Assembly: GCA_029747015.1 (NCBI GenBank)
Contig: JAKOGI010000139.1
Location: forward strand, 1,010,001-1,074,000
DNA from: Carnegiea gigantea
Lineage: Eukaryota; Streptophyta; Magnoliopsida; Caryophyllales; Cactaceae
Direction of reading: 5' to 3'
Length of the DNA: 64,000 nucleotides
The stretch's first letter is position 1; each line of letters opens with the position of its first letter. Made by a program: the position numbers and the translations under genes. The notes under the pieces were generated by a model, which saw only the letters and a list, made by a program, of their open reading frames with translations, was not told the origin of the DNA and did no database searches. This document shows, piece after piece, positions 1-11,330 of this stretch.

Positions 1-794
1 ATGGTGATGGTGGATAGATTTTTCCTTAAACACTCATGAAATCTCATCTTAACTTAATTGCTTTCCTAACATGTTCTCACTGAACCGTATACATCGTGGT
101 TCTTGAGAATCACATTAAAGTAACATCATTAAGCTTCGACTTAAAATCATAGCTTTAAGTTAAAGAGTTATCGTCCATAGGGTCACATAGTGACAAGTGA
201 TAGGGAATTCAATTGTCATCCCACATATGGGTCGTCTTATAAGCACACACAGTATGATATGTGTGTCACGGTATAGCTCCCACTTAGCTGGGTTCGTCAC
301 TCTTTATGTCATGCGAATCGTCAGTCTAGATTTTCACCCAAAAATCTAACCTAAACCACTAGATCAACATACTAAATGTTGGTCTTGACACTCAAGATTC
401 CGCTTTTAAGGCTTCAATATGAAAACTTATTTCATGCCCAACTCCCTCGAGTCTCATCTTAGTTTTACTAAGGCGACTATATTCATTCCACTCACACACT
501 TCCAGTGTGAATAATCAATATTGCACACCGAATGCTAATATGATTCAGTCTCATCCTATCCGCTACTCAAGCGTCAGGGTGATTGCCTGTGTGACTAGGC
601 CAATCAGAAGCCTGTGACATTTCAATATGCCTAACGTACAACAGTGAGCATCTTGCCCATAAAAGAAACATGTCCATCACGTAACAGAACATGTTTAGAT
701 ACCAAACCTTATGAAATCCAAGACTCAACCAATGAGTTTTGAACACATCACTAGGAAAGGGTTTAGCTAAGGGAACATAATCACCTTGTTAGTC

Positions 795-830
<36 letters not shown>

Positions 831-831
831 T
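795..831. repeat. (TA)n(CA)n microsatellite
   Basis: Eight TA units followed directly by ten CA units, at the 3' side of the copia RNase H remnant. A simple repeat with no sign of function. Confidence 0.95.
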
Positions 832-1370
832 ACCCAATGGCAATATTTTTTGTCTCTATGGTACAAGATACACAATCTACCTCCATAACTGACATTGTTG
901 TGCAGCTGTACTTCTTTGCTGCATCATGACATGGCTCTCCCACTCAGGGTGAAGACATGTCCTGAGTTTAACTTAGACTCATCCGAGTTACCACCCCCAT
1001 CAAAATTTGAGGATCCTCTCAACTTGAGGCCTGCTCCTTGATAGCAAAATGCTGAGTTATCAATTCCACGAAGGTAGCATTTAATTCTCCTGATGAATTG
1101 TCAATCAGGAAGTCTTGGGTTACTTTGATAACGACTTATCAAATTATCCGCAAAGCAATAGGTCATGTACATAACATGACTTTCATTAAGCTTACTATGA
1201 TATTAGGGTTAAGGACATTGTTCATTATCTGTATTTTGTCATCTGTTTTAGAGCATTGGGTAAGACTCAAGGTTGAACCCTTCTCAACTGGAGTATTTAT
1301 GGGTTAGGAATTATAAACCCAAAATCATTCCAAGACACTTTGATGCATGCTTCTGGGGACGGTTTTGGAT

Positions 1371-1512
1371 TATTTTCACTCCTAGAACATACCTAATTTC
1401 ACCCGTGTCCTTCGTCTCAAAGACATGGAATGACTACCTTTTTATTTTCACTCCTATGACATACCTAGTTTTACCTGTGTCCTTCGTCTCAAAGACATGG
1501 AATGACTACCTT
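1371..1512. repeat. Tandem duplication (period 72 bp) inside the copia RT remnant
   Basis: Two near-identical 70-bp copies (1371-1440 and 1443-1512) each encode, on the minus strand, the SFHVFETKDTGE...YVLGV block of copia reverse transcriptase. They differ at a handful of sites. The period is 24 codons, so the duplication kept frame. It probably arose by slippage or unequal exchange before or after the element died. Confidence 0.85.
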
Positions 1513-3989
1513 TTAGTAGTTTTAATCATCTCCAAGTTGCTCCTAGTCAACAGTATGTCATTAACATGAGGAACGTAATCCCATGTTGATCTTTCGACAT
1601 ATACAATGGTCTTTTGAAACCATTTAAGCCAAAATGGCTTTATGGCATCTAGAGTACCACGAACTGAAAGATTGCTTAAGATCACATATGGACCTTTTAA
1701 GACGACACACATTGTCCTCTTATCCCTTTGATACAAAATCAATGGGTTAGTCCACATAAATCTCTTTCTCAAGATCACCGTTTGAGAAAAACAATCTTTA
1801 CTCTATTTTGAACAACTCAAAGTCCGAATGGAAAACCAGGGTTAGGAGTATTCGGGCCTGAACTTATCAATTGAACTATTCATCTGAAGACTTACATCGG
1901 AGTGGAGTTTCAACGAGTTCTCAAATCTTGTCAGTGAGTCCATCTCATCCCGTATGGCATCCAGTCACTCTTTGTGATTTGGTGAACCAACCGCCTCTTG
2001 ATAAGGGGTAGATCCCTTAACTCCCAAGGAAGTGTATGGGAATATTCCTTTTTCGATTTGAAAAAATCGCCGAGGAATTCTTCCACGCTTAGTCCTTGGG
2101 ATCCTGGGACCTTCATTATTTGTCTGCCTAGGTGAGAAATCCCTCCCCCTTTCTCTAAGAGGTATGGGACCAGGAGTTGCTTCCCCTTTCTCTAAGAGGT
2201 ATGGAATCCTGATTATGAAGAGAAGAATACTCCCACTATCCTTTGGAGGTGGGATCCTGAACATGAGGACTAACTGCATGTTCAGGGATAACTCTCCTCA
2301 ATAATTGGAGATTGAGGACGAATCTCATTCTCCTTGATAGACAAACCTTCACTATTCTTATCAAGTAAGGAATATGTACCATCCTCGGTGACTTAGTGAG
2401 AATTCAAATCCTCCCCCTCACCGAGAGGTGGTTGAAGGTTTTGCTGTAACGCATACAAAATGAGGTCCTTTTAAATTTCATCAAATGTTAGGGAACTCAT
2501 CCTTAAGAAAATCAACACTATGGGATTTTGTTTCACGAAGAAAATATTCATGATCTCGATTGGTTCGAAGAGTTTTAATATTTCGTCCCAATTGAGTCTT
2601 ACTACCGCTATAAAGTATATGAATACATCAAGTACTTAGTAATGGTGAGATAGTAGGTACATATACCTATATCATGCATATACGAAACTCCATGACATGC
2701 TTTCATATTCATGGACCCGCAGATGTTTAAAATGAGCGAACGCTAAGGGATTTGATGGACTCGAAATCTTACAAAAAGATTTCCTATTATTTTACGAGCT
2801 AGGCATAACTTACATTTTGCACCTTAAGCCTAGTGAGTTGGTCTTACAAGGCCATCTTTAGCTAGTCTATTAACTCTATCTTGACCCTCATGGTCAAGTC
2901 GAGCATGCCTAAAAACAGAGTCGAAAATGGGACAAGGATGGAAGATGTTCTATTTCGTCCATTGAAAACACCTTTCAATGTGACATGGCCAAACAGATCA
3001 CCATGCCATATGATGTCTAAGACATCTAGACGAAAATTAAAGAAAACTAATCTTAGGAACAGAAGACACAAGGAAACATCGCACCCTAGGTGCATAGAAA
3101 GCATTAGGAAGAGACAACGTAGTCCCTTCAAGGAGTCTCGAATGATTTATCCTTAATTCAATGATATCTTTTCCATTATCGTTACCTAAAACGACAATTT
3201 GTGAATCCACCGTATAGTAGTGAAAGTTCACAAAAATCAACTCAATCCTGAACTATGTACTTGGTTGCTCCCGTATCTACAATCCACTAAGGATCATAGT
3301 TAGCAACACATGTTTGAGAGTATACATATTATCCAGGAGTAATTGTGGAAAGAGGTACCTTAATCGACTTAGGACAATCCCAAGTATAAGATTCCTAGTT
3401 TCCACAGTCATAGCACTCACACGTGCTATATGCTTCTCTTTATTTCCTTAGCATTTTTTCCTTTCGCAATACCAACCTTAGGTCCAAAACTTTATGAGGG
3501 AATGGATCGGACGAACCTGATGCTAAGCTAATCCCATGCGTACTCAACAGTGGGGTGACTTTTAATTCCCCCACTAGATCGACATTGATGCAATACGACA
3601 AAGTATAACATTTTGATCGATCTATTCTCGAACCACTTTTGGTATGCTTTTTAGTTTTCTAGATACTGTTCACTGACAGTATCATCTTTGCCATCCTATG
3701 AGACCTAGAACCTAATGAGTATCCTGACATTCCTCGTTCATGCAGAAAAAACTGAATCTTCCGACATTATATATCATAGTAAATGCTATCAAGTTCTTTA
3801 TTGGTAAACAAATTACTAACTATATTTTAATTGCCATATCTAAAAGTATATATTTTGTAAAGTGGACATTAAGCATATTCTCAAATAATTAAATTATCAA
3901 AAAACTCCATTATCCATGTCGCATGATCGAAAATTTCGCTAAACTAATAATCATCTCATACAAGCATTAATTAGAAGTTTTAATAATTT

Positions 3990-5220
3990 AATTATCACAT
4001 TTTTCCATAAAAATAAACTTTATGGAGAACATCATGGTTAAACTAATTAACGTTTTAGAGATATCACAAAGATATTCAAGTTTATGTAAACCAAATTTAC
4101 ATGAAGTTATCTCATTATATATAGCTTCTAATATGTCATTTAGAGCTCTATCAATGACATATCAAACATGAAATTCAGATTATTATATAAAACGCATTTA
4201 TATAATAAAATGAATCTATAATGCAAAACATATTCGAAATATAAAATGTTACAAAGGAAATTCACAAAAGGCCCAAATAGAATTATATAAAACACATTTA
4301 TATAATTATATATAAAATGAAACTTATTCAAATGTTATTCGCAAATTATAAAACACATTTATAATGTTATGAATTTGAATTTCATGAAACCAATTCATAA
4401 AATACTGCTAAATTGCATAATTAGCAAGTAATATGAAACGAATCCATATTTATTAATTTGGGCAAGGAAAAGTGCTAAAACAATTAGTGAATTTACTACA
4501 ACTCATGTAGTTCATATACATAAAACACATTTATAAAATACTAGTAATTGGAGATTGGCATGAAACATATCCATGTAATCGAACGCAACATACTTTGTAA
4601 CATAAAATATATCCAAATATTAGTCGTAATTAATCATACATAGAACAGATCTATATAATATTAAAATTAGGATGAAACAAGTTCATAATAAAGCTTGCAA
4701 ATTATATAAAACGTATTTATATAATATTGCAAACTTAAATTTTATGAAACAAATTCATAAAATAATCAAATATCCTATATATCCAAATAATAGTATGAAA
4801 CTTATTCATGTAAAACTTAATGAATCATTTTTTTGTTAACTACATCAATGACAGATTAACTAACTGATTTATAATTGCTCATGTTTCTGCTAAAATTATT
4901 AAATCATGAAACATATTCATGTGATGGGATATTATATAAAACATATTTATATAATATAACCTATGAAATATATTCATTTACCGACCAAGGGGATCTTTAT
5001 ATCACATAGATATTTATTGAGATCGAGTAAAATAAATTTACGTCATACGCACTAATTTTATATATGAAACAAATTCATATAACGTTAACCCAATGGATCA
5101 ATAACAAGTTACTCGGTCAAGAAAATGTCAAGTTGATACATATATAAAACGAATTTATATATGACATTAAACATATTAATGTTTTTATAACGAAATCATG
5201 CATTTTGAACTAATTCAAAA
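3990..5220. repeat. Array of short inverted repeats with conserved 5-nt centre
   Basis: More than 20 short perfect or near-perfect inverted repeats, each with 5-10-bp arms around a 5-nt centre usually of form ACNNA (TNNGT on the other strand). Clear examples: 4061-4075, 4184-4204, 4284-4304, 4318-4330, 4346-4364, 4384-4398, 4432-4448, 4495-4511, 4520-4534, 4559-4575, 4640-4654, 4672-4686, 4703-4723, 4742-4760, 4795-4809, 4905-4921, 4933-4953, 4963-4977, 4999-5013, 5027-5041, 5061-5081, 5139-5163 and 5164-5182. Arm pairs include ATGAA/TTCAT, ATAAA/TTTAT, ATAGA/TCTAT, ATATC/GATAT, GTAAA/TTTAC, ACTACA/TGTAGT and ACATTAA/TTAATGT: the two arms change together. Spacing is irregular, so this is not a simple tandem repeat. 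It lies in the presumed leader of the copia element. Either strand could be the relevant one, and no function is known to me. Confidence 0.85.
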
Positions 5221-5459
5221 AAAAAAAAAAAACTCAATTCAACGAATGAATTAACTCCATGAAACTTTATCAACTTGAACATCATTATAATTTAATTATA
5301 AATTATACCATAATTGATAATAATAATTGAGTTAAAACTCAACAATGATCGAAAAATAGCTCAGCATAAAATATTCATGGAGGCCCAAAACAGAAATAAT
5401 AAAACATGACCGAAAGGAAAAACAGCCCCAAAAACATTTTTAATGAAGGCCCAAAAACG

Positions 5460-6240
5460 TGGGTATATTTGAGTGACTTTTTCACTCTATGACCCTAACT
5501 CTCCTTTCCATCCTCTTTCTCTTTCTGCCCTTACTGATACCCGAAAAGGACCTTTCTCTGTCCCCTCTGTGTTTCTCAACTCCTCGCCATAGCTAGGGAG
5601 CACCGAGCTCCGCTCAACCCTGTTGCCCCCCTCGGCCGTTCGCCGACCATCATGCCCCGAAAAACCACCCATGTAATGTCGAACCGTCGCCACTAAAAGG
5701 TGTCTTTTCCCTTCAATCCACGCCAACCTGACGAGAACGGACACCGTCATCGAGTAGATCGGTCGAGGCCGAGTCCAATGATGCTGCCTACGCGCCCAAC
5801 ACGCCACTGAAGCGGCGGCCCGTGGGTGCACGCGCCTCCAAGAACGGCGTTTTTTGCAGTGCTTTCTCGGTGGTTGCGTAGATCGACGTGTACGGTGGCT
5901 AATGAAGGAACGAGGGGACCGAAAGAAGGCCTCGTCGGCGGCACGTGTCTACACGCGCCACCCTTCCCTCGTCGGTTCCTGATGGGTATGCTTTTCCCTT
6001 TCCTTTCACCCCCCCTTTTTTTGGTTGCTAGGTCGATGAGGGCTACGGAGGCCTCACTTCGGTGAGGGCCACTGAGGCCCCGCCGTGTTCGCCACCACCG
6101 CCACGGAGGCATCGGCGGTGGAGACAGACTAGGCGGCGGACCACTGAGGTCTACACGGCTGCCTCTTTCTATAGTTAGGGTTTCGGGGCAAAGGGGGGTT
6201 TAGGGTTAGAGTTTCGGGTTCTTTCCGTCTTCCCCCCCTT
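5460..6240 (-). other. GC-rich block within the copia leader
   Basis: An abrupt switch from AT-rich flanks to a CpG-rich stretch with many CCGCC, GGCGG and CGTCG motifs. Open frames of 79-121 codons exist on both strands (for example 5487-5831, 5747-6112, 5826-6065), but they overlap each other, resemble no family I know and are expected by chance in high-GC DNA. Near 6170-6230 there are plant-type AGGGTTT/TAGGGTT motifs common in 5' leaders. On the minus strand it would be part of the element's 5' untranslated region, or host sequence captured by it. Confidence 0.5.
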
Positions 6241-6832
6241 TTGTTTTCTCGTGATTAGGGTAACGAATTATGCCACTAATTTGTGAATCGCATATAGCAT
6301 GAACATGGTAGCATAATACTCAAGCAGCAACTAATCAAGTCTGGTATTTAAATTCAGACAAAAAAATGCTTGTGTTACACCTAATCAGAGAAAAAGAACA
6401 GTCTTTGGTTATCGAAGCATGCTTGGCAGATAATCTATACTGAAAACATGCTTGCATATATATAATTGCATAACCGAACTGAAAAAATTTCGTCTTTGGC
6501 CAGAACCAATTACGTAAACATGCTTTCGTCAATTCTATATCATAATTTGATCAATTAGAACCACGGGTTATCAATCAAAAATCGAATCTGTCTATGATTG
6601 ATAACTGTTGCGGCACACTGATTTCACAAAGCATATACATCCACGACTATGAATAAAAAATTCTATCTTTTGTTGATTCTGGATGAAGTAATGATATGAG
6701 CATGCTGGTAGAATATTAGGGTTGCATAATTACGAAAATTAAGCAATTAAACATATAAACTAGCATGCTTTCAATAACTTCAGGTTTAGCTAATTTATCA
6801 ACCTATCAATCGGGACTAATCCGAACAATTTA

Positions 6833-6845
6833 GGCTCTGATACCA
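6833..6845 (-). promoter_or_regulatory. Primer binding site, initiator Met-tRNA type
   Basis: On the minus strand this reads TGGTATCAGAGCC, the standard plant copia primer binding site complementary to the 3' end of initiator Met-tRNA. It starts one base inside the presumed LTR end at 6847, which is the expected geometry. This fixes the orientation of the whole element. Confidence 0.85.
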
Positions 6846-6846
6846 C

Positions 6847-7090
6847 TGAAGGAAGAAATAGGACTAACCTGGATGCGGAAATATACTGTCTGTAATAGTC
6901 TACGCGTATAAAGAATACCAATCACAGAGTCGCTTTGGGGTTTCATGTCCTAAATCCGAGAACTTGATAAATGGTAGTTCGCCATAAGAGAGAAGTAGGA
7001 GAATATGGGAGATATAATATTCGCATCATTGCGTCTACAAAGACTAACTCCCTTAAACCCCTTTGTATAGGTTAGGGGGTAGTAAGAGTT
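6847..7090 (-). repeat. 5' LTR of the copia element (outer edge uncertain)
   Basis: The inner edge is set by the primer binding site: on the plus strand the LTR opens with TGAAGGAAG, i.e. it ends ...CTTCA on the element strand. No second LTR lies in the window for comparison, so the outer end is a guess placed before the LINE RNase H frame that is recognisable from about 7095. Confidence 0.55.
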
Positions 7091-7094
7091 AGGC

Positions 7095-7500
7095 AACTTA
7101 AGTGGCCGTCGGGCCTAATCTCATTAGGGCCGTCCAACAAAGCTGAAATCCTATCCTTGCTACAGGGCTTACGCATCGCTAAAAATCGGGATTTACCAAA
7201 GTCCAAGTTCATATGGACTCTCAAGTCATCTTGAGCAAAATACAAACACCTTGTCAAAGGAACCAACCGCTCTACTTCATCACCAAGGAATGTCAAAAAC
7301 TAATCGGTAATGAGGATTGGGAGGTAAAGATTCCACATTGCTACAGGGAAACAAACAAAGTTGCAGATCATTTCGCTAACTTAGGAGTCGGACAAAATTC
7401 TCCTTTTATAACCTTCGAATCTCCCCCTGATGCTGTTATTCCATTACTTTGTGAAGATGTATCTGGGGTCTATTGGCCTCGACTTATCCGTATTGAATAA
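7095..7500 (+). pseudogene. LINE-type RNase H domain fragment
   Basis: The first part reads GPSNKAEILSLLQGLRIAK (about 7125-7185), the start of the RNase H-like domain carried by plant L1-type LINEs and related gene fragments. After a frameshift near 7195 the frame at 7213-7500 continues with WEVKIPHCYRETNKVADHFA, the conserved end of that domain, then a GVYWPRLI-type tail. Only the C-terminal domain survives; no reverse transcriptase lies upstream. Not an active gene. Confidence 0.7.
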
Positions 7501-8689
7501 AACAATTTAGGGGCTATTTGCCCCTCTTTCACACCAAAAAAAAAAAAGAGTACTGAAAATATATGAAAGAAAAAGTATTAATAGATTACAGTGCAAATTA
7601 GATAAACATAAGTTGTAATGTATTATAGTATAGTTCGACAAGCTAGAGTTCAATGAATCCTAGAGTTCGACAAGTCGAGGTTCAATGAATTCCTGGCTCC
7701 TCTAGTGGTTATGGGCAACTTTCATGATTTTAAAATCCAAATTTATCATAACCGTCCTACAAACTTTGCAATCTTAAGTAGCATCTATTCAAGTTCTATA
7801 CCATACAAATTTATATTGAAATTTTTCAACAACCCTAATAAGAAACGTGGTACTTGATCTGAAATGTAGGCACACATACTCCCAATTAAAACTAAAATAC
7901 TGCACATGAGTTCTTTTCACACATTCCTTCAATTAATTAAAACTTTTGAATGGAAAAAAAAAAAAAAAAACACTGAAAATGGTCCAATGAATGGGAAAAC
8001 AGTACAGAAATGTGCAGTGTAATTTATGTGTCAGATCACAAAGTTTTCATCACGGAATCATCAGACAGGGACAACTATGATAATTTTCACTCTTTCTCAT
8101 CACCCACATAAGATTCTGCACTGCCACAAAATAGGGAAATCCAAAGAAAAAGATTGAAAATTGAGAGAAAGAAATCCAGCCAAAAAAAAAAATTTAAGAA
8201 AAACTTGACAATCAATTAATCCGAATATACCTCAGACCGTCCTAATTCAATCAAGATATCAACATCATGCAGAGTTTGATCACTGCGATTGTCGGAATCA
8301 ACCATATGAAATTCTTCATTGGCAAATAACTTTTTCTGAAATTAGATGAACAATATGACAAAGTGAGAGAATTTCTAATAGTGCTTCTTAGATATTCCTC
8401 GAAAACGGATTTTAATAAGCTGTTTCAAGCAATTCATAGTGATTATTACGAAAGATGGGCTTACCCCAAAAAAAAAATTATTACGAAAGATGGGTCCGTT
8501 GAATTAGGGTTTTTGAGTCGAATTTCGTAGCCCAAGGCCCCAAATTACGGGTGGTGAATGGCCCGTATTCTGGTTGACGGCCTAGTAGCTGTCTCAGTAC
8601 CCTTTTTTTAGCAGTTAAGCCTTATTATTTTATTATACCCCTATTTAGGGCAAATTATTATGCACTTTCAAAAAAATATACTCTCATTG

Positions 8690-8690
<1 letters not shown>

Positions 8691-8773
<83 letters not shown>
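8691..8773. repeat. (CA)n(TA)n compound microsatellite
   Basis: About 20 CA units followed directly by about 20 TA units. Same compound type as the repeat at 795-831, in the reverse order. Confidence 0.95.
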
Positions 8774-8777
<4 letters not shown>

Positions 8778-9424
8778 GTTCCTTGTCAAATAAGTGATTA
8801 TCAATATATATTTCGCTATTATGACTTTTAGGAATACATTCTCCCTAGTGTATATTGTAGCCTTCGTGTATTTAGCGATAATGTGGCTAAATTGTGGGGA
8901 CTGAGCCCATTTTGAACTGGGCAACCTATGATAATTAGGTCGATTGATCTATTATTTTTTCTTCTTTAGTTCTCAAACTTAAGGTATACTCTTTACAACT
9001 TATGATAAATACTTATTATCAGTATTAAGTATAATTAAACACAACTAAGCATAATTCAACATCATTCAGCATAACTCTATACGATTCAGTAATGATCAAC
9101 GTAGTTCAATAGATTTTATCTCTAATAATATAAACTAGTTTCGCATGTTTTAGCATGATTTAACATATGCCAGTATGACTTTGTATAATTTGGCATATCT
9201 ATAAACACCAATAAGAATTTATGAGAAGTAAAACAAAACCTGTCTTGAAAAGAAATGCATTATAAGACTCGTATTTGAATGGATTATTTGATATGTTAAC
9301 CAACTGTAAAATTATAATAGCTGTCTCTCAGGTTAGGGCCAGATCTATCCTTTTTCACCCCCCTTTTTCTCCTTAGGTAGTAGGTGGGTCAATTAAAAGA
9401 TCATCTATTGTACATTTCTTCTAT

Positions 9425-9426
<2 letters not shown>

Positions 9427-9482
<56 letters not shown>

Positions 9483-9504
9483 GTATATATATATATATAT
9501 ATAA
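9427..9504. repeat. (TA)n microsatellite, interrupted
   Basis: About 26 TA units, a short ATTG interruption, then a further ten units. No surrounding gene. Confidence 0.95.
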
Positions 9505-10437
9505 TTGTGAACAAAATTTAAACGAGTTAGCATATCTTCTTTCCTTGCAGCCCTCCCTTCTTCGAGAAAATTGTAACGTTTAATCATTCTAGTGTTGTTT
9601 GAAAGAAAAAAATAAGCTATAATTGGAAACTATTTCTGAAGTTGTTTAAGAGCATTTATAGCTTATGCAACATGGTACGGTGCAAACTGCAAAGGCCCCA
9701 CATATGTTATCTTTGCAGGTCTAAATGTCACGGGTCATTATACTCCCCCCAAAAGGCTGGTCTAATGGGGTGTATAGCACCACCGCTTATAAGCCCCATA
9801 TCCTTCCATCACTTTTTCAATGTGAGACTCTTATCCGTAACATAAAGCACGCATGCTTCTTTTGAGATTTTTCTTGTCTTTTCTGATTTTCTTTTTTTTT
9901 TTAAACAATATTTGTAGTTAGTAAAAAAAAAATAAGGTTCTAAGTTGTGAGGTGAGTTCATCACAAATATTTTATTTGGTGATCCAAGTTGAAGTTTATT
10001 TGACTGTAAAAGTGAGGAAAAATTGGAAAAAAAAAAGGTTAAATTCTGAAATGACATGGAGCATACCTTTATTAAGAGTTTCAAAATGGATGCTCTAGTG
10101 AATAAGATTGTGCTCATGTCTCAATGTTGCTATCAGAGAGTTAGCCTCGTAGTGGTCTCTTGGTTACAGTAGGGTAGATTTGGTTGTGATTTTTCGTATG
10201 TTGTGTTTGTATGCAGGGAGTACAGGCAGTTGGGAATAGACATCTTTGTATACCTATGTGTGTTAAGGTATAATATCTTTTTCTACTATGTTATACTTGT
10301 ATTTAAATAGTTACTGCCGCTTGATTTATTAGTACTTCTTAGTTCAATTCCCTGTTGCTTATTCTTAGTTACGCTCCATAAAATGTTTTCACGAAATCCT
10401 TATTCTTTAAAATATTTTCACAAAATTGTGTTTTGTA

Positions 10438-10572
10438 GATCTCTTGAAATTAACCTCTCTACTGGTAGGACTGCCGGTTGAGGTAAGGTTACTTACATCT
10501 GGATCTCTCAAGACTTTGTGAAAGCGGGACCCATACTGGAAGGTGTTGTTATTGTTGTCGTCATTGTTGTCA
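10438..10572 (+). mobile_element. Decayed TS-type SINE 3' region
   Basis: The order of blocks (CCTCTCTAC, a GGTAAGGTTAC...ACATCT stretch, a GGGACCCATACTGG stretch, and a run of TTG-like triplets) resembles the 3' half of the TS/Sol SINE family, whose members end in TTG repeats instead of poly-A. The tRNA-like head is not recognisable and no target duplication was found, so this is a diverged fragment. Confidence 0.45.
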
Positions 10573-11084
10573 TGTCTAAGTGTTGCTATCATCACTAAAA
10601 CTTGTCTCATTCTAAGTGTTGCTATCATCTCTGACTTGTCCTATTGCCTTTTAACAAAACATAAGGTGGGTTGTCTATTTGGTGGTCTAAGTAATTGGCT
10701 TATCATTCATATGGCCTTGTGATAATGTTATCTTTTAAATTGGAATTGAAATGAGGGAGGAGGGAATCCTATGTATAATCTAACAGTGACATTCAAATAT
10801 ACACTTAGTTGATCTTAATTTAGATTATTAATATCACTATATTTATAAAACATTTAGTTATGATTGAAAGAATTAGTGCTAAAATTCAAGTTGAATTTAG
10901 TAATCATCAAAATTGACCTACCAAAGCTTGATTTAAGTTTAATGTTACCTCACTAAACTTGTCAAATTCATGTCCAACATGGTCCATGTTCACTTAGTTT
11001 AATTGGACAAAGTGTCGATGATGCTAAGTATTGATGGTGAGTACATATACAAGAAAAACAATAATTTTGAGACCATGTTCGTCT

Positions 11085-11330
11085 CAGCGTTAGAAAGCGT
11101 TTGGTATCCACTAACCGTTCTTAACCGCTCCCAAACACTATTAACCAATTATCGCTAATCCAAACCGTTGCAAAAGCTGGTAACCATGGATAAACGCTGG
11201 CTAACTGTTATTTACTGTCTGTAACAGCTGTTTGTAATTGATATTATCATATAATAAACATTGATGACAGCTAAACACTATTCTTAACAACTGGTAAACC
11301 CGTTGTTAATCACTAATCACTAATTTTAAA
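11085..11330. mobile_element. Possible MITE remnant
   Basis: The left edge AGCGTTTGGTATCCACTAACC and the right part CTGGTAAACCCGTTG look like weakly matching inverted ends. The interior repeats TAACCG/AACTGTTA motifs, as in small hAT- or Harbinger-derived elements. Target duplication is not clear. Lies about 1 kb upstream of the bZIP start codon. Confidence 0.3.

Larger units (their letters stand above)
700..3445 (-). pseudogene. Copia gag-pol remnant (zinc knuckle to RNase H)
   Basis: Conceptual minus-strand translation in shifting frames shows, in order: a CX2C zinc-knuckle-like block CYDCG...WDCPK (about 3380-3430); the protease motif WIVDTGATK (about 3263-3290) followed by VVLGNDNG (about 3180); a pre-integrase block resembling LFRHARLDHEGQDRVNRLA (about 2830-2900); the start of reverse transcriptase, SPNHKE then LDAIRDEMDSLTRFEN (1920-1985); EKEIYVDQPIDF and SIYDLKQSF (about 1650-1770); a block resembling FETKDTGEIRYVLGVKI (about 1370-1500); and an RNase H region with LISRYQSNPRL (about 1110-1150), CYQGAGLKLRGS and SGHVFTLSGRAMS (about 925-1050). 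Stop codons and frameshifts interrupt it throughout, so it cannot make a working polyprotein. Family assignment is firm; module edges are approximate. Confidence 0.8.
1..7090 (-). mobile_element. Degenerate Ty1/copia LTR retrotransposon (3' end outside window)
   Basis: Read on the minus strand, the order is LTR (6847 upward), one spacer base, a primer binding site matching initiator Met-tRNA (6833-6845), a long non-coding leader (about 3.4-6.8 kb), then remnants of zinc knuckle, protease, pre-integrase, reverse transcriptase and RNase H down to about 700, followed by 3' non-coding sequence to position 1. The 3' LTR must lie left of the window. The copy is old: every frame is broken by stops and shifts, and most of gag and integrase cannot be recognised. 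The leader of roughly 3 kb is much longer than usual for copia elements, so nested insertions are possible. The outer edge of the LTR is uncertain because an unrelated LINE fragment starts by about 7095. Confidence 0.75.
7501..10437. other. Non-coding spacer
   Basis: About 2.9 kb with no supportable gene. It is AT-rich with A-runs and two long microsatellites (listed separately). A 108-base open stretch at 8230-8337 (minus) flanked by AG and GT could be an orphan exon but has no recognisable family. Confidence 0.6.

Noticed and set aside
4184..5182. Heat-shock elements (GAAnnTTC type)
   Set aside because: The GAA and TTC half-sites are 5 bases apart, not 2, and many copies have AAA/TTT, AGA/TCT or ATC/GAT instead.
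3990..5220. CRISPR array
   Set aside because: Repeats are 15-25-bp palindromes with irregular spacing, no constant repeat or spacer length, and the host is a plant.
5487..6112. Overlapping Arg- and Gly-rich frames on both strands
   Set aside because: High-GC DNA gives long frames by chance; they overlap each other and match nothing recognisable.
8230..8337. Orphan exon on the minus strand flanked by AG and GT
   Set aside because: Open frame of 36 codons without a recognisable family and no neighbouring exons; could easily be chance.
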